A program made the translations under genes and the position numbers. From Apteryx mantelli (taxonomy: Eukaryota > Chordata > Aves > Apterygiformes > Apterygidae), in contig NC_089981.1 in NCBI RefSeq assembly GCF_036417845.1, positions 83,617,268-83,681,267 of the forward strand: 64,000 bases of DNA, given 5' to 3'. Below, in pieces: positions 33,938 to 45,330 of the stretch; the stretch's first letter is position 1, and each line of letters opens with the position of its first letter. Below the pieces are notes generated by a model that saw only the letters and a list, made by a program, of their open reading frames with translations, was not told the DNA's origin and did no database searches.

Positions 33938-36481
33938 CATTTTCTAAAGCTGAATTTCATTAAGGACCTTTGCATTTCAGGAGGGTCAGGGCATGTGGTT
34001 TATACAACGGCGATATTTGAGGGACTGCGGTTGCGCAGAGCCACCAAACTGGGAAGGTTAATAACTTCTGCCATGAAACCTTCCAAATTATTGACTACCG
34101 GAGCCGAGCCCTCGATAGCGCTGCGTCGTTTGCGGAAGTTCAGCATGGGAGTGATTTTCAGCCCAGGGATAGTGGCAGGGGAGTCATTTTGTGCGGTTAA
34201 CCTTTTGGCCCAGGCTTTAGCCTTTCCCTGGGCCAGACTACAGCGCTCAGCACCTCACAGGATGCAGCTCCTCAGCTAAGACCTCTGAGCCAGCACAACC
34301 GACGCCAGCGGGCACTTTGCCACCATCTTCATCAGGAGCCGGGTCAGAGCGAAAGAGGTGGTTTTTAGTAAACAAATACTATGGTTGCAAAGAACAGTAG
34401 ACGCACTGAGAGAGGCTGGAAAGCCTCCGGGCGCTGAGGATTTTCTAGGAGCAGGGAGCAGCTTACAGGCTGCAAGGCCCGAAGTGGAAGATCTGCTTAC
34501 TCGCGTGAGTAAGGGCTAACAGCAGCAGGAAAGATTGCAGGCTTAAACTCTTAAGGAATGAAGCGCTAACAGGTCTGACACCGAAGTGGCTCCACAGTTA
34601 TTCACACACTTGAGGATACGGCCTGTAACACAACGCATTCAGCCACGCAAGCTTCACATGCACAGGTCCATGTCATAAATACCAGCAATTTAAGTGCATA
34701 TAACCCTTCCCATCAGAGACAGGAGGCTCACTTGCTTGTAAAAAGCATGCTAAAGTCCTGAGAAAGCACACTGCATTTTTCCACCACCATTCATTTGTAC
34801 AGTAAATCATATATGGGGATAATACCTCTTGGGTGAGGTATCCTTACTCCAGCAAATGCCCTCTCCACCCCCTGTCCGTGTTTGATAGCATGCTAAAGGG
34901 TCAGAGAGACAGGGAGACGTTTGAAAAGCTCTTCCAATAGGAGAGAAATGATTCCTGCAGTAGAGCGTGGGAGGCAGCAGAAAAGCCATTTCCGGGGGCA
35001 AGGTTTGGTGCCAAGGGTGTGCAGAAGAGAGACGTTAATGAGGCAAACCACCAAATACAGCAGGTGATAAGTGAGATAACACCGAGAGCCCACTGGAGTC
35101 CAAGTGAAAGTGGGGCTTTCTTGCTCACACTACCCATCCAAGGCTGAGAAGATTCAGAAAGTGTTTAAAATCAATATTGCTGTGAATCTCCCATGAGCTT
35201 CAAAGAAGTCCAGCTAAGAGTCCTTGTGTGCACCATGGCCATATTTCACGCAGTGCTCCACAGTGAGGATTCCCTGTCCTATTAGGTAGTATTGGCCTCA
35301 TTATTATTACTAACCTCACTACTCGCATCCAGCCTGATTGTACTCTCAGACGAGGTGTTGCATGGTTTCATTCCAGCTCGCTACAGCTTTCAGCCCAGTC
35401 CAGCCATTTGCTCAAACCTGCCCACTGCCAGGGCCTGGGGAGGGAAATCCGAGGGGATCACACGCTATCCCTGTACATTATGCTGCGCCGCATGAGCTCA
35501 GAGCCAGGCTCTCCCCATCAAGCTTTAAAGTTTCAATGCACCAAGGTATCAGCTTTGCGTTAATGAGGAGTAAGAACCAGACAGAGAAGGGATGGTACTG
35601 CTGGAGCTCCGACTTTCTCTCTCCCTGACAGCAGCCCTATTCACTTGTTAAATGCACATTTGTGGGGTGCCCATTCCATTCTCTGCCTTGCTTTTCCACC
35701 AGGCTGCACATGGCCCTTATCTGTAACTGTTCAGAGCCCTGCAGACTGCTCTGCCTAGACAGGACACGTGTCTTCGCTATTCACAGTGTTTTACTTTGGA
35801 TTTTTTCTTTTTTTTTTTGGTGCAGTGAGTTGTGTCTCTGGGTGCAGTATTTCCAGAGGATGCTTCTTGCCATGGACACACGTGCTACACATCCTTCACA
35901 AGGGAAACCATTTCATTATCAGTATCAATTGAAAGATTTAGTTCAAGTGCTTTACAGTGCAGAAAAGAGTGGCAGGCTCTAAGACTCCCCCACAAAACAG
36001 ATTTGCCTTGTAATGATTTTGGAAGAAAATTTTCCAAAGTGGAAATGAGAGATGACCAGCAGAAATGACTGACATCAGTTTCCTTCCTTCAGTTGTGGGC
36101 TATTTTGGGGTGTGATTGACAATGTCTTTCCTACTTCCTGCCTTTAAAATCCCCTTATTTGCTAGTAAGTATGCAATTACTTCCTCCTTTATCACTATTA
36201 GCAAGTGTGCAGGCCCTGGATAGCAGCTGCTGTTTTGTGTGCATGAAAACGGCAGGGTGTTCGCACAACAATTTTTCACTGAAGAACAGCCTTCCTGCAA
36301 CAGCCTGAGAAGCAACAGCTCTGTGCAGCTCCACGGAGGCTGCTGGGGCACAGCAGGCTCCAGCGTGGCGAGCTCTTCCCAGAAGATGCTCCAGCAGCGA
36401 CTTCCACCTGTGCTACCAGCAATAAAACAGTGCAATTACGTAGCATGCTTCTGACCGGTGGATCCCCAAGATCACCAGCGG
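33938..36481. other. Non-coding stretch
   Basis: No gene, RNA or clear repeat. A frame at 33923-34279 (118 codons) has no recognisable domain. GTTCAAGTGCTTTACAG near 35940 hints at an L2-like piece but is too short to call. Confidence 0.5.
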
Positions 36482-36637
36482 ATCTCTAAGCACTTAACAA
36501 GGGCCGCACCACTCTCTCCTTTTCACAGGCAGAGATGATCAGCTCCCTGGTCGTTTAGGAGGTCAGCAGACAACCAAGCACAGAAGCAAAGACCCCCGGG
36601 TTCCCCGCCACAGCTCCAGCCACTGGGCCACATTACC
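36482..36637 (+). repeat. MIR-like SINE with upstream L2/MIR segment
   Basis: CTCTAAGCACTTAACAAGG, CTCCTTTTCACAGGCAGAG, GCAAAGACCCCCGGGTTCC and CCAGCCACTGGGCCACATTA follow the order of the amniote repeat blocks CTAAGCACTTTACAA, CCCATTTTACAGATGAGG, GGGAATTGAACCCGGGTCTC and AACCACTGGGCCACACTGCC. The first and last blocks are the clearest. The copy is old and carries no open frame. Confidence 0.6.
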
Positions 36638-36994
36638 CGCCCCGGTCCCCACGACCCGAGGTGATGAAGGTGATAATGCTGCTTTAATACTGTTTACTGA
36701 TGGAAACTCAAGCTTGTATCACAGCAGCCACGATATTCAGATTTAGGATGCCTCTGATTTAAGTCCCGATTTGACAGGTCTTCTTCACGTTGTGGAGCCA
36801 AACCTACAAAGGCAGGGCTTCATCTAAGGATGGTGAAACACAGAGGAGCTGCACGATTGTCATGGCTTAAGGAACATATTGCGGCGGCACAACCTGTCGG
36901 TACAGGCTTCCCTCAAATGAGATGGGATGCTGTGTCTTCCCGAGCTGAGAGCCTGGTGCAGGGGTGCCTAAAACCAAGCGCTCTCCTGCCTGCA

Positions 36995-37340
36995 GGCGCC
37001 CAGACGAGTCCTAAGGGCAGCGTGCACCGTCGTCCAAATCGGGCTGCACGTTGCAAGAGCTGGAGCAGCCAGGGCAAACGTCTCGAGACCTTTCCCTAAT
37101 CTGTCAATGCTGGAGCACAAAACCTTTTCTTTTGTACGCTACCGGTTTTCATTCATGTTACAGGTACATTAATGCTGCGATTGTTGCCGGTTCCTCTGTT
37201 TTCTTCCCCCCGGGAAGCCAGGCACAGACGAGACGTCTTCTGCCGGCAGGTCCGGGCTGCTCTTTGTCACCGGCTCCAGCGCCGCACCGGGAGGGAGCTG
37301 CCCCGCTCAGCCTCGCTGGGCTCTTTTCATCAGCGGTGAC
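36995..37340. promoter_or_regulatory. CpG-rich cluster without an attached gene
   Basis: CpG is dense here, about 30 sites over roughly 350-400 bases, with CCCGGG, CCGGC and GCGCCGCACCGGG strings. Overlapping open frames on both strands (for example 37051-37539 plus, 37158-37442 minus) follow from the low stop-codon rate in GC-rich DNA and show no domain. It may be an orphan CpG island. Confidence 0.4.
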
Positions 37341-37721
37341 TTTTCCTGCCAAAAGGAACTGGAGCCCTCTGCTGTTGAGTTTTTGCAAAAATCCCTTTAG
37401 AAATCTAGCTACATGGCAGGGATTAAAGCATCCCAGCTTCACCTGGCTGGTGTTGATGGGCCACCGTGACCAGGAGCCAGCCTGCTCTGCACTGTCTTTG
37501 CATCAGCAATCAGCAACACGATTTGCAATGATACTTTGAAAGAGATTTCAGCTTCAAAAGCCACAGACTTAATTATAAAAACAATAAGTAAATAATTCTT
37601 ACAATAAAAGACAGCCTACTCTAACCTCAGCTACTGAAAACAGTGGAAATTTTAATTACTGGAGTTTAATTAGTGGGGTACAGTATAAGCCAGCTATGTA
37701 CACATGTATCAGAAAGAAAGA

Positions 37722-37744
37722 GCACACGCGCGCGAGAGAGAGAA
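37722..37744. repeat. Short (CA)(CG)(GA) simple repeat
   Basis: CACACGCGCGCG is followed by AGAGAGAGAGA. Purine-pyrimidine alternation in the CG part is compatible with Z-DNA but is short. Confidence 0.85.
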
Positions 37745-37872
37745 GGAACAAAAGAGTGGTGACGACCATAGGATTTGCAATTTCACTTGCATTTCAAAGT
37801 GCTGTAGAATAAATGAATCCCTGCTCACACCTGCCTCACAGAGCCGTGCAAAATGACATGCAAAATTTCCAC

Positions 37873-37896
37873 TTAGGGAAACTTGAGTTTCCCTAA
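37873..37896. repeat. Perfect 10-bp inverted repeat, 4-base loop
   Basis: TTAGGGAAAC and GTTTCCCTAA pair perfectly around TTGA. The stem is too short for a microRNA precursor. It has no T-tract or gene context that would suggest a terminator. Confidence 0.7.
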
Positions 37897-40424
37897 ACCT
37901 GAGATATTTTGATATTTGGATATGGTGGAACAGCGCTTTGGTAGAGGTGGTATTTTAACTGCTGAAAATTCCCAAGATGATTTCAAACTCATGTAAATTT
38001 GGGTTTATTTTGCACTAATTTTGTTTAACAGCTATACTTTTCTGCCATTTTTGGTGATGTCACCTTAACAATGGAAGCTGGTGTTGAAACTGCTTTGAAT
38101 ACAAGTACCGGTGTTTTCTTTTGAGAAACTAAAATGTTTATTATGCAGACAAAGTTATTTCACTTTTTCAAAGTTGGATAAAACCCAGCAACATATCTGT
38201 TTTAATTTTTTTTGTGTGGACGGAGATTTTGTTGTAATCTTCTGACAAGTGTTGCTATAAAAACCCTATTCATTTAAAATTGTTTCTGCTGCTTATTCAA
38301 GCCATTCTAAAAAAAAAACATTGTTATCCATGCTATTATGTCCTGTAAATCAGCTTCAGACAGTCTCTAGACAGTGATCCTAATTCCATATTTTAATCTT
38401 CTGGGGCTATTGTTTTAGAGGTTATTAGTATTGTTACTTCCTGCAAATTGCAATGGTATTTTACAGACATGTGAGACGACAAGGTCCTCGCCCTGCAAAA
38501 CTCCCAGTCTAACTCGGAGAGACACGATCTATGGAATAGCATCGCACAGCACATGGCCTTGTGGAGACCCTCTCCTTGAGGAAGCCAGCCTTAGAAGATC
38601 CCAGGAAGGAAGCGGTTTCTGGGGAGGATTTTGAAGGTGGGAAAGAAGAGGTCACGTTACTAAGGTGAGGCCCGCTCCGCTGGGCCGAGCCCCCTCTGCC
38701 GCCAGCCTAACACTTTGAAAAGTGACACCCAAGACAGGAGGGCTTCCCCAGGCAACGCGGGGTCACTAGCAAAACAAAGTTGACGCAAGTGCTGCGCATT
38801 TCACTCCTGTCACTGCCTTCGCCTTTTCCTCTCAGTCAAATCAAAGGGCCATGCGTTTCCTATATGAAAGAAATAACCTAAACTGGGGACCAAGATTCCC
38901 CCCCAGTGACAGGAGCTTTCCAAGCACCTGGTCTGAGAGATAACACAGGGGCACGTTTTTTTAGGAACTGCTAAAACACCTTCTGAACATCCAGGCCTTT
39001 TAAAGATGTTTCCGGCTGTACTCTTGAGAAAGAAAAAAAAAAAAGTACCCAACCACATTAAGTCACTCAGAAAATACTGTCTGTATTTGGTTTGCAACGT
39101 AGATGCTTTCAGTATAGGTGCAGGTCACGTTTGATCTCTCTCCATTTGCTCCCAGGTTCTCACCAGGTGTCGAAGATCACGATTATAATCTGACACAGAA
39201 GCATCTTCAGCAAGTGATGCATTTCCTCTACTTGTGGTTAAATACAACACCTACAGACAAAATTACACTGCATGTTTCAGATGGCAGTAACAACAGCCGA
39301 CAGATAACGTATAGATATTTCAGCTTTTACTATCTGGATTGCACAGCACATCCGAGATTGAAAAACACGGTGCAGTTGCTGACTTTCACGACGGCACAGC
39401 TGAAATGGAAATAATGGATGCTGATAGTACCTTTCACCGAGACAGGTTTCCTAATGCCTCCTGCAACAGCCGCCACGTGTCTGAGGGACACGGAGGTCTA
39501 ACGAAGCAGAGAAGGAAGAGTATGACAGAAAACATTACGGTAATGTTCTGTAATGGGACTTGCTGATTTGAATAAAGTAGCATGTTAAACACTGCACAGC
39601 CTCTTTACTGTGTGCCAGGGCCCTATTTACAACCCTATATTTAAGATACTTGCACTTAATACAATTTCAGACAAGCCAACACATCCAGGTTACAGTATTT
39701 TTCCATTTATTTTGTTTTCAAAAATTTAAAAAGGATACATAGGAACTTTGTGCCCTGGTGGAAACCTGACAGCTATGAACAAGCTTTGCAGCAGCATTAG
39801 CACCATTTACCTCTTGGATGGATCTTTTGAAATGAAACATTTGTCCCAAGCCCAAGGTCAGCATGAAGTCACCTGTCACTTGCAGAAACACTACCAGTCT
39901 TGGAAAACAGCTAACGCTTGTTTTCGTAGTCATTAGAGCAATAAACATGCTTTATTACCGATTCATAATGAAAAAACAGCAAACATTAATAAACTTACCT
40001 CCTAATAGCTGCAGAGCACCCATGTTGTACACATGGTAATTTGTGCCTCATGCAGGCCCTGGTTGAGCACACGTGTTCCTCTCAACAGAGTGAAATACAT
40101 ACTGCAATAAAAATGTATGACTATGCCCATTAAATGATTTTATTCTACTGCTGCTCCTTGACCTCAGCAGCACTTTGCTCTTCACCCATCTTTTGCAAAT
40201 CGCCCTCTCCTTCTAGATCTGTATTAAAACATGCATGGCTCCTTGGCTGCTGTACGCCCTCTCCCAGAAAATCCCCTTTTCGTGCTCCACCTACTTAAAT
40301 GCAGCTGGCCCCATCATCCGTAGAGCCACTCGCATGAGAGGCGCCACCTGGACCTGCGAGGTGTCACAGCTAGCTGCCCTGGGGCACCATCCGGCAGGGG
40401 TGGAGAAGGCTTTGAGAAGTACAC

Positions 40425-40955
40425 GTGAAAAATCCCCTCACAAGGTCTCGGGAAGGGAAAAAAAGAGAGTCTGACTGTCAGACCGAGGGTATCCGGCACG
40501 TTTTCTGCTGCAGAGCCGTGCAGGGGAGCTTTGGAGAAAGGAAAGAGCAAGGAGTGGAGGGAAGGAACAAGGTGGGCATCGTTCAGCTGGGGCAAATCCG
40601 CTTCATTGACGCTCGTGAGGGGTGTAAACGAAGCCCATGGAGCTATTCCCGCTCATCACACCAGGCAGCCCGTCTTCGTGAAGAGATAGGTTGGACCGCG
40701 AGGACCCAGTCCCTCTCCCTGACGGGGTTTCTGGAAGGCGCAACCCTGCCGCTGGCAGCAGGACCAACCCTAGAGCAGCACGGGGCGGAAAACAGACCGC
40801 CGTGACCAGTGGCTTCCAAGGAACCCCGAATCCTCTGCTTCTCCACACAAAGCGACAACCCAAGGGCTAAAGAGCAGTGCAGGGATGGAGCAGAAGAGGA
40901 CGCACGGCTCTGGGCCACCTTCCGCAGCGAAGGCCCAAACGACGCATTTCGTTTT
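40425..40955. promoter_or_regulatory. CpG-rich region without an attached gene
   Basis: I count about 32 CpG over about 530 bases at a GC content in the mid-fifties, near 0.75-0.8 of expectation, against a low-CpG background. Overlapping frames occur on both strands (plus 40425-40805, minus 40603-40918) without domains. Together with the next cluster it makes 40.4-41.8 kb the longest GC-rich stretch in the window. Confidence 0.4.
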
Positions 40956-41449
40956 CAGTTTTAGCTAAATCCACTGTTCGACTTGAAACGCAAACCTGCG
41001 CGTTGTTTAATGTTCCCTGAAGTCATTTTCCTTTCCTGAGTACTGGCTCAGTGCTTCAGCATATGTATTTAGCTTCTTCCCTACAGATCCAGAGACCTGC
41101 CAACGTCCTCCCGCGGAGGTGTGGACTTTCCTTGTGGCGAGCTTAGGTCTGCTGAGAAGACGCTTTCCTTGTTACTCTTCCTCAGCCCTCCAGAAGTAGC
41201 TCCGGGACACACAGTTGTCCAGGTTGAAAATGGCCGGTCCAGACGAGCGCTTCCCGGTGGTCGATGAGGTTTTTGGTCTGTGTAACCATGTTACGCAATG
41301 GGTTTTTTTTTTTTTTTTTTGGTTAGAAGTTGGTTGCTCCACAAGAACTTGATGGCTGAGGGTTGTCTCTCTGCCTCTAAATTGGAAACTCCTGGTTTAA
41401 GATCATTGCAGAAGATGGTGGCAAAACTTCCCGACCATGGCAAATGGAG
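40956..41449. other. Spacer between two CpG-rich regions
   Basis: No gene is seen. It contains an 18-base T run at 41303-41320. Confidence 0.5.
41303..41320. repeat. Homopolymer run, T18
   Basis: Eighteen consecutive T on the plus strand, just upstream of the CpG island at 41450. Confidence 0.95.
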
Positions 41450-41785
41450 AGGAGCAGCATGTGCGGTTTTGCTGCCCCCTTTGCTGAGGGGCGACTACAA
41501 GCCCGAGCACCCGCCGCCCATCGCAGGGTACCAGGCCACGTGGCGCGAAGCCGAAGAAGAGGGCTAACAGCGCTGCGTGCCTGGTGCAGCCGAGAGCTGG
41601 GGCAGGACGGCGCTGCGGCGAGGCTGTCCTCAGGCTGCTCATAGCCTTTCTGCTGTGCAAGAAACCCTCTGCCACGTTCGTCGTGGAAAAACACGGCCGG
41701 CGTCGGCCGGCATGGGGTGGGGGAAAGCTGGGAAGCAGGAGAGCGCTGCGGCACTGTGCTGCAACGTCATGAGCTGCTACCGCTC
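41450..41785. promoter_or_regulatory. CpG island without an attached gene
   Basis: By eye there are about 29 CpG in about 330 bases at a GC content near 62 percent, so observed over expected is close to 1. Strings such as GGCCGGCGTCGGCCGGC and GACGGCGCTGCGGCGAGG show methylation-free-like composition. No TATA box or splice donor gives it a direction. Short overlapping frames in nearly all six frames are a by-product of GC content. Confidence 0.5.
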
Positions 41786-42368
41786 GTGGGCCTTGGAGAT
41801 TACATGAGACTTGACAGTGAGGTCAGGGGGATAATATGAAGGAGCTAAAGCAGCTGGAAACCTGGAGAGAAAATGACAAGTTCTTTTGCACTTTTTGAAG
41901 CTGAACCTTATTTACTTCTGGGGACAGATGATCTGAAGAACAGACACAAACTAGTGGATAAGTTGGAAACTCCAGGGGACTAAGAGAACATTCCCTTAGA
42001 AACACGTGGGCTATTGAGTAGCAGAGGAAAAAGAAGCAGGATAATTTTGGCTCTAAAATCAGGGAGGAAAGTTCCTAATAAAATTACTCATTTTATTCAA
42101 ATAAATATGGAGAAAATAAATCTTTGGTATAAAAACAACCCAAGTGTACTCATGCATGACTAGATCTGAACTGTAATTCTCCCAATGACGTGACGTTTAC
42201 CCTGGTTTTTGTTAGTATATACGAGGAGGGGGGGAGTCAGAGTTGGCCAGTAGTTCACCCGACAATGCAGATGTTACCTGCGAGATGGTCTTTCATCTTT
42301 CATAAACCTTCCTTGCCTCCCTTCTTGCCCCAGGAACTCTCCTGAGGACACTGAATTCCTGGTTTATA
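41786..42368. other. Non-coding stretch
   Basis: No gene or repeat recognised. Confidence 0.5.
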
Positions 42369-42442
42369 CTGACCTGTGAGCAGCACGAGGGCAGGAGGCA
42401 CTTGGCACAGGATAGGTTCAGTGAAGAGAAAATTTGCTGAGT
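42369..42442 (+). repeat. L2-like LINE 3' end fragment
   Basis: CTGACCTGTGAGCAGCACGA, then GGGCAGGAGGCACTTGGCAC, AGGATAGGTTC and AAAATTTGCTGAGT, follow the L2 tail blocks GACTGTGAGCTCCACGAGGG, CAGG, CTGGCACATAGTAGGTGCTC and AAATATTTGTTGAATG. A middle portion is deleted. It is a short remnant and I am moderately sure. Confidence 0.5.
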
Positions 42443-43282
42443 ATCCCAGGTTTAAGTGCCTCATGCTTAAGTTCTGCAAATGCAGGAGTACAAACTGGCC
42501 TACAGACTTCTGTGAATTGGACCATGAGCCATGATTAATTTAACAAGCTGTTCTAAACACATCAACTAAAATAAAGGGAATATAAACCCAAGTTATGTAA
42601 TTCCTCCTTACCTATGCCTGGGCCCTGTTGTGATGGCCAAAATATAAACTGAACCAGAGCGTATAAAAAGATTTCCAAGAAAAAGCCTCTGTTTAATGCT
42701 TCCTTCGCATCAGATATTCCACTTGCCTCCCAGATGCATATATTCTAAACCATGTTTCTGCTGTCCACAGAAAATTCCTCTATTTATACTTTCAAATCTA
42801 TGATCTTATACATAATAATAAATAGTAACGAAGTCCTGAAGTAAATATCAAAGTTACGGTTTCACTGCAGATCTTGCTGACATTTATGAATATCTACAGC
42901 TTTCATGGTTCAGGACACTGGCAGAGCTTACAGATTCTGCTAAACTTTATCATGTAATTGTATATGTGGTCTCTCTTTTAAAAGTATAATGCATGGGTTT
43001 CATGGAATATTTCTGTTAGGCACCAATGCGTGTGTGTTAGCCAAGTTTGTGTGTGGGTATAACTTAGCTGACCTGCTAAACCCACCAGTTTTCATCTTAC
43101 CTGACACCAAGCAGTATACAGAGTCTAGACTTTCCCAAGCTATGAAAACATCACTGTTTGGTGATTACTCACTACTCTATTTAAAGTCATCCATTTGTAC
43201 GTCTGTCCATTTATATGCTAAGAGATAATCCAAAAGACTAACAGCCATTTCACTTCTTGTCCATCTCTTTGTCTATCAACAG
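42443..43282. other. AT-rich non-coding stretch
   Basis: Nothing supportable is seen apart from the pyrimidine tract at the end that leads into the candidate exon. Confidence 0.5.
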
Positions 43283-43375
43283 GATTACAGGACTTGGTTC
43301 CCCATGGTGGAAAGCTCAGCTCAGTGACCCAAGAAATACCTTCCAGTTGAGGGCTTTGCTGCCCTGCTGCTTAAG
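43283..43375 (+). other. Candidate spliced exon, 93 bp
   Basis: The segment is preceded by a long pyrimidine tract ending CTTTGTCTATCAACAG, a strong acceptor, and followed by CTTAAG|GTAAGAGC, a strong donor. Its length is a multiple of three. One of the three frames, starting at the second base, is open throughout for about 31 codons; the other two contain TGA. I do not recognise the peptide. It could be a coding exon of an unknown gene, a lncRNA exon, or chance. No other exon lies within 5 kb that I can support. Confidence 0.3.
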
Positions 43376-44684
43376 GTAAGAGCAAGGAATCCCACACTAC
43401 AACCTGGAACCCAAACTGGTGTGGGAGAAACCTGGGCCAGATTAGAGAAGACCAAGTAATAAGACCAAGCTGGGGAGCACCATCAATTGGTTCGAGTCTG
43501 GCTTCTCCCAGAGAGGTTTAAGTGAAAAAGAGCAAAGGACTTGGGATGGAAATTCATTTCAGCCTTGATTTCAATGCAGCAGTGTAATGTTACAACGATC
43601 TCTGAGCCAGGCTCCTGCTGATCAGTTCCCAATCTTGAAATACTGGCTAACGTGGTGTGAAAAGAAAGATGTCACGATGTTTGTGGCAACAATCCCACAT
43701 TATTTCCTTGTCCAGTCTCTAGAGATATACGAACTGTGATTACCACTGCTACTGCTGATGGTGAGACCTTGAAGAGAGCAGCTAAGGCAAGAAGGAGGGC
43801 CTACAGATGCACATACTAGATCTCAAAAATGGATGGGATTTTGCTTGCAGGCTCCGGGATGGCAGTTCTGAGCACACTGTGTAAAAACAGCTTTTTAAAA
43901 GAATTCATGGAGGACCTTTAGTTTCTCTTCTCTCCAGATTTCCAGAGATGTATTTATACCAGCCTGAAATAAATGTAACAGAGGAAGGGAGAAAGGCTTG
44001 CTGCATATGCCACAATACAGATCAAGTCAAGCGAAAAAGCCAGTGTTGGTGGCACATGAAAAATTAGCTCCCTGAAGCAAAGTAGGCAAAGACTTATTTA
44101 TGCTGGCTGGAAAAACTGTGCTTGGACTATACACTTGTTCTTCTCCTACCTATAGCTCTTCCCAAGTAAGGCTAACTAGCCTGCTGACTGTGCATATCAG
44201 CTCTTTTTATTCGGTACAACGATGTTTGTAGATGCTGGCTAATGCAACCTGTGTGTGAGCTCCTTGGCAGTGAATCGCAGGTTTAGACATGTAAGGCCAT
44301 GCTCAGTTATCCTCATTCCAACAAAGGGAGGAAGAGCAGTGCACCTAAGAAAAGGTTGCAAGGTCATGTTCTGATCTGTATCTAGCAGCGTTAAATTGCC
44401 AAACAGCACAATGAAGTCTGCTTACATTCAACAGAAAACTGGAAAAAAGCGTATTTGCCCTGCTGGCCAATCTCAGGGACCTGGGAGAGGTTGCAAAGGG
44501 GAAGATAAAGAGCTCGGTTCTTGTATCTGCATCAATACGAGGAGCAGGCCCAGCAAAGATTTGAGACTGAGAGTAAAGCAACTAAGCTGCTTTCAGCATA
44601 TGTACTGAATCTGGTTAAAGACCATTTCACTGCCGCTGTCTCTGCTTTGCCTTCTCCATGGCTGAAGACTGTCCAACAGCACAC
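43376..44684. other. Non-coding stretch
   Basis: No gene. A GGTTCGAGTC string near 43490 resembles a tRNA B-box but has no cloverleaf around it. Confidence 0.5.
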
Positions 44685-44925
44685 ACACGTTGCGCGTGAC
44701 CCCACCGGACGCTTTCTGGCACCGCGGTGCGCAAAGATCCCGTTTGAGACCTAAGCGCTGTGCAGAGGCAGACACAGTCCCTGCCACGATCACGTTGAAG
44801 CCAGCAGAAAAGACGCGCAGGGTCACAGGAGCGGGAGGGAAGGGCAAGGACAGCCCTAACTGACTGCTGCGGGATGTGCGATCTCTGCGCTTCATGAAGA
44901 GAAAGCTAGCCGTACGTCGCTAAAA
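44685..44925. promoter_or_regulatory. CpG-rich cluster without an attached gene
   Basis: About 22 CpG are seen in about 240 bases at a GC content near 57 percent, slightly above expectation. It lies directly before an AT-rich block that looks like a conserved non-coding element. No promoter motif or coding start is convincing. Confidence 0.4.
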
Positions 44926-44979
44926 ATCACAGCTGGAAAAACGTACCTTAAATGTCTTTATGTGAACTCACCGAACTAG

Positions 44980-45330
44980 CGCGCTGTATGTTTCATTGGT
45001 TAGAACATCTTGCTACTAACCAAGTCATTTCTTGAGCTATTTTCTTGCTAATGTGTATAATTGCTGCCAGTTCAGATAAACCCAAAGGTAACAAAATAAC
45101 ATCCTTTGCACATTTTTTTTTAATTTTGATTCTCAAAGGACAAGGTCCTTTAAAGGTCATCTCTTGATAGAATTCCCCCTTTTTTTCCCCCTGTTGTGTT
45201 AAAATAGATCAGTATTATTGACCTTGACGACAATGCCTGAAAGGTTTAGTGACAATCCATTCTGTATCAATGAGCACATAAAACTGCTTTTATGGGCTGG
45301 GGGCGCTCGCAGTGCATTCGATAGCAGGCA
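44980..45330. promoter_or_regulatory. Candidate conserved non-coding element
   Basis: Complex repeat-free sequence contains a CCAAT-type ATTGG, ACCCAAAGG, an inverted pair AAGGACAAGGTCCTTT and an overlapping TTTAAAGGTCA (nuclear-receptor half-site with AT-rich 5' extension), TGACCTTGACG and a GGGGGCGC string. A TGGGCTGGGGGCGC match to the CTCF core at 45293-45306 is partial. The block joins a CpG cluster on its left. Conservation is inferred from texture only. Confidence 0.3.

Larger units (their letters stand above)
37341..40424. other. Non-coding stretch
   Basis: AT-rich to mixed sequence without a supportable gene. A 12-base A run lies at 39033-39044. GAATAAAG near 39568 has GT-rich sequence about 35 bases downstream and could act as a poly(A) signal, but no transcript structure leads to it. 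Confidence 0.45.

Noticed and set aside
39118..39600. Open frame with a nearby AATAAA and GT-rich sequence as a possible terminal exon
   Set aside because: The 98-codon frame has no domain, the acceptor upstream is weak, and single AATAAA strings are common.
43480..43505. tRNA B-box-like GGTTCGAGTC
   Set aside because: The flanking bases do not form a T-arm stem, and no A-box or cloverleaf can be drawn at the right distance upstream.
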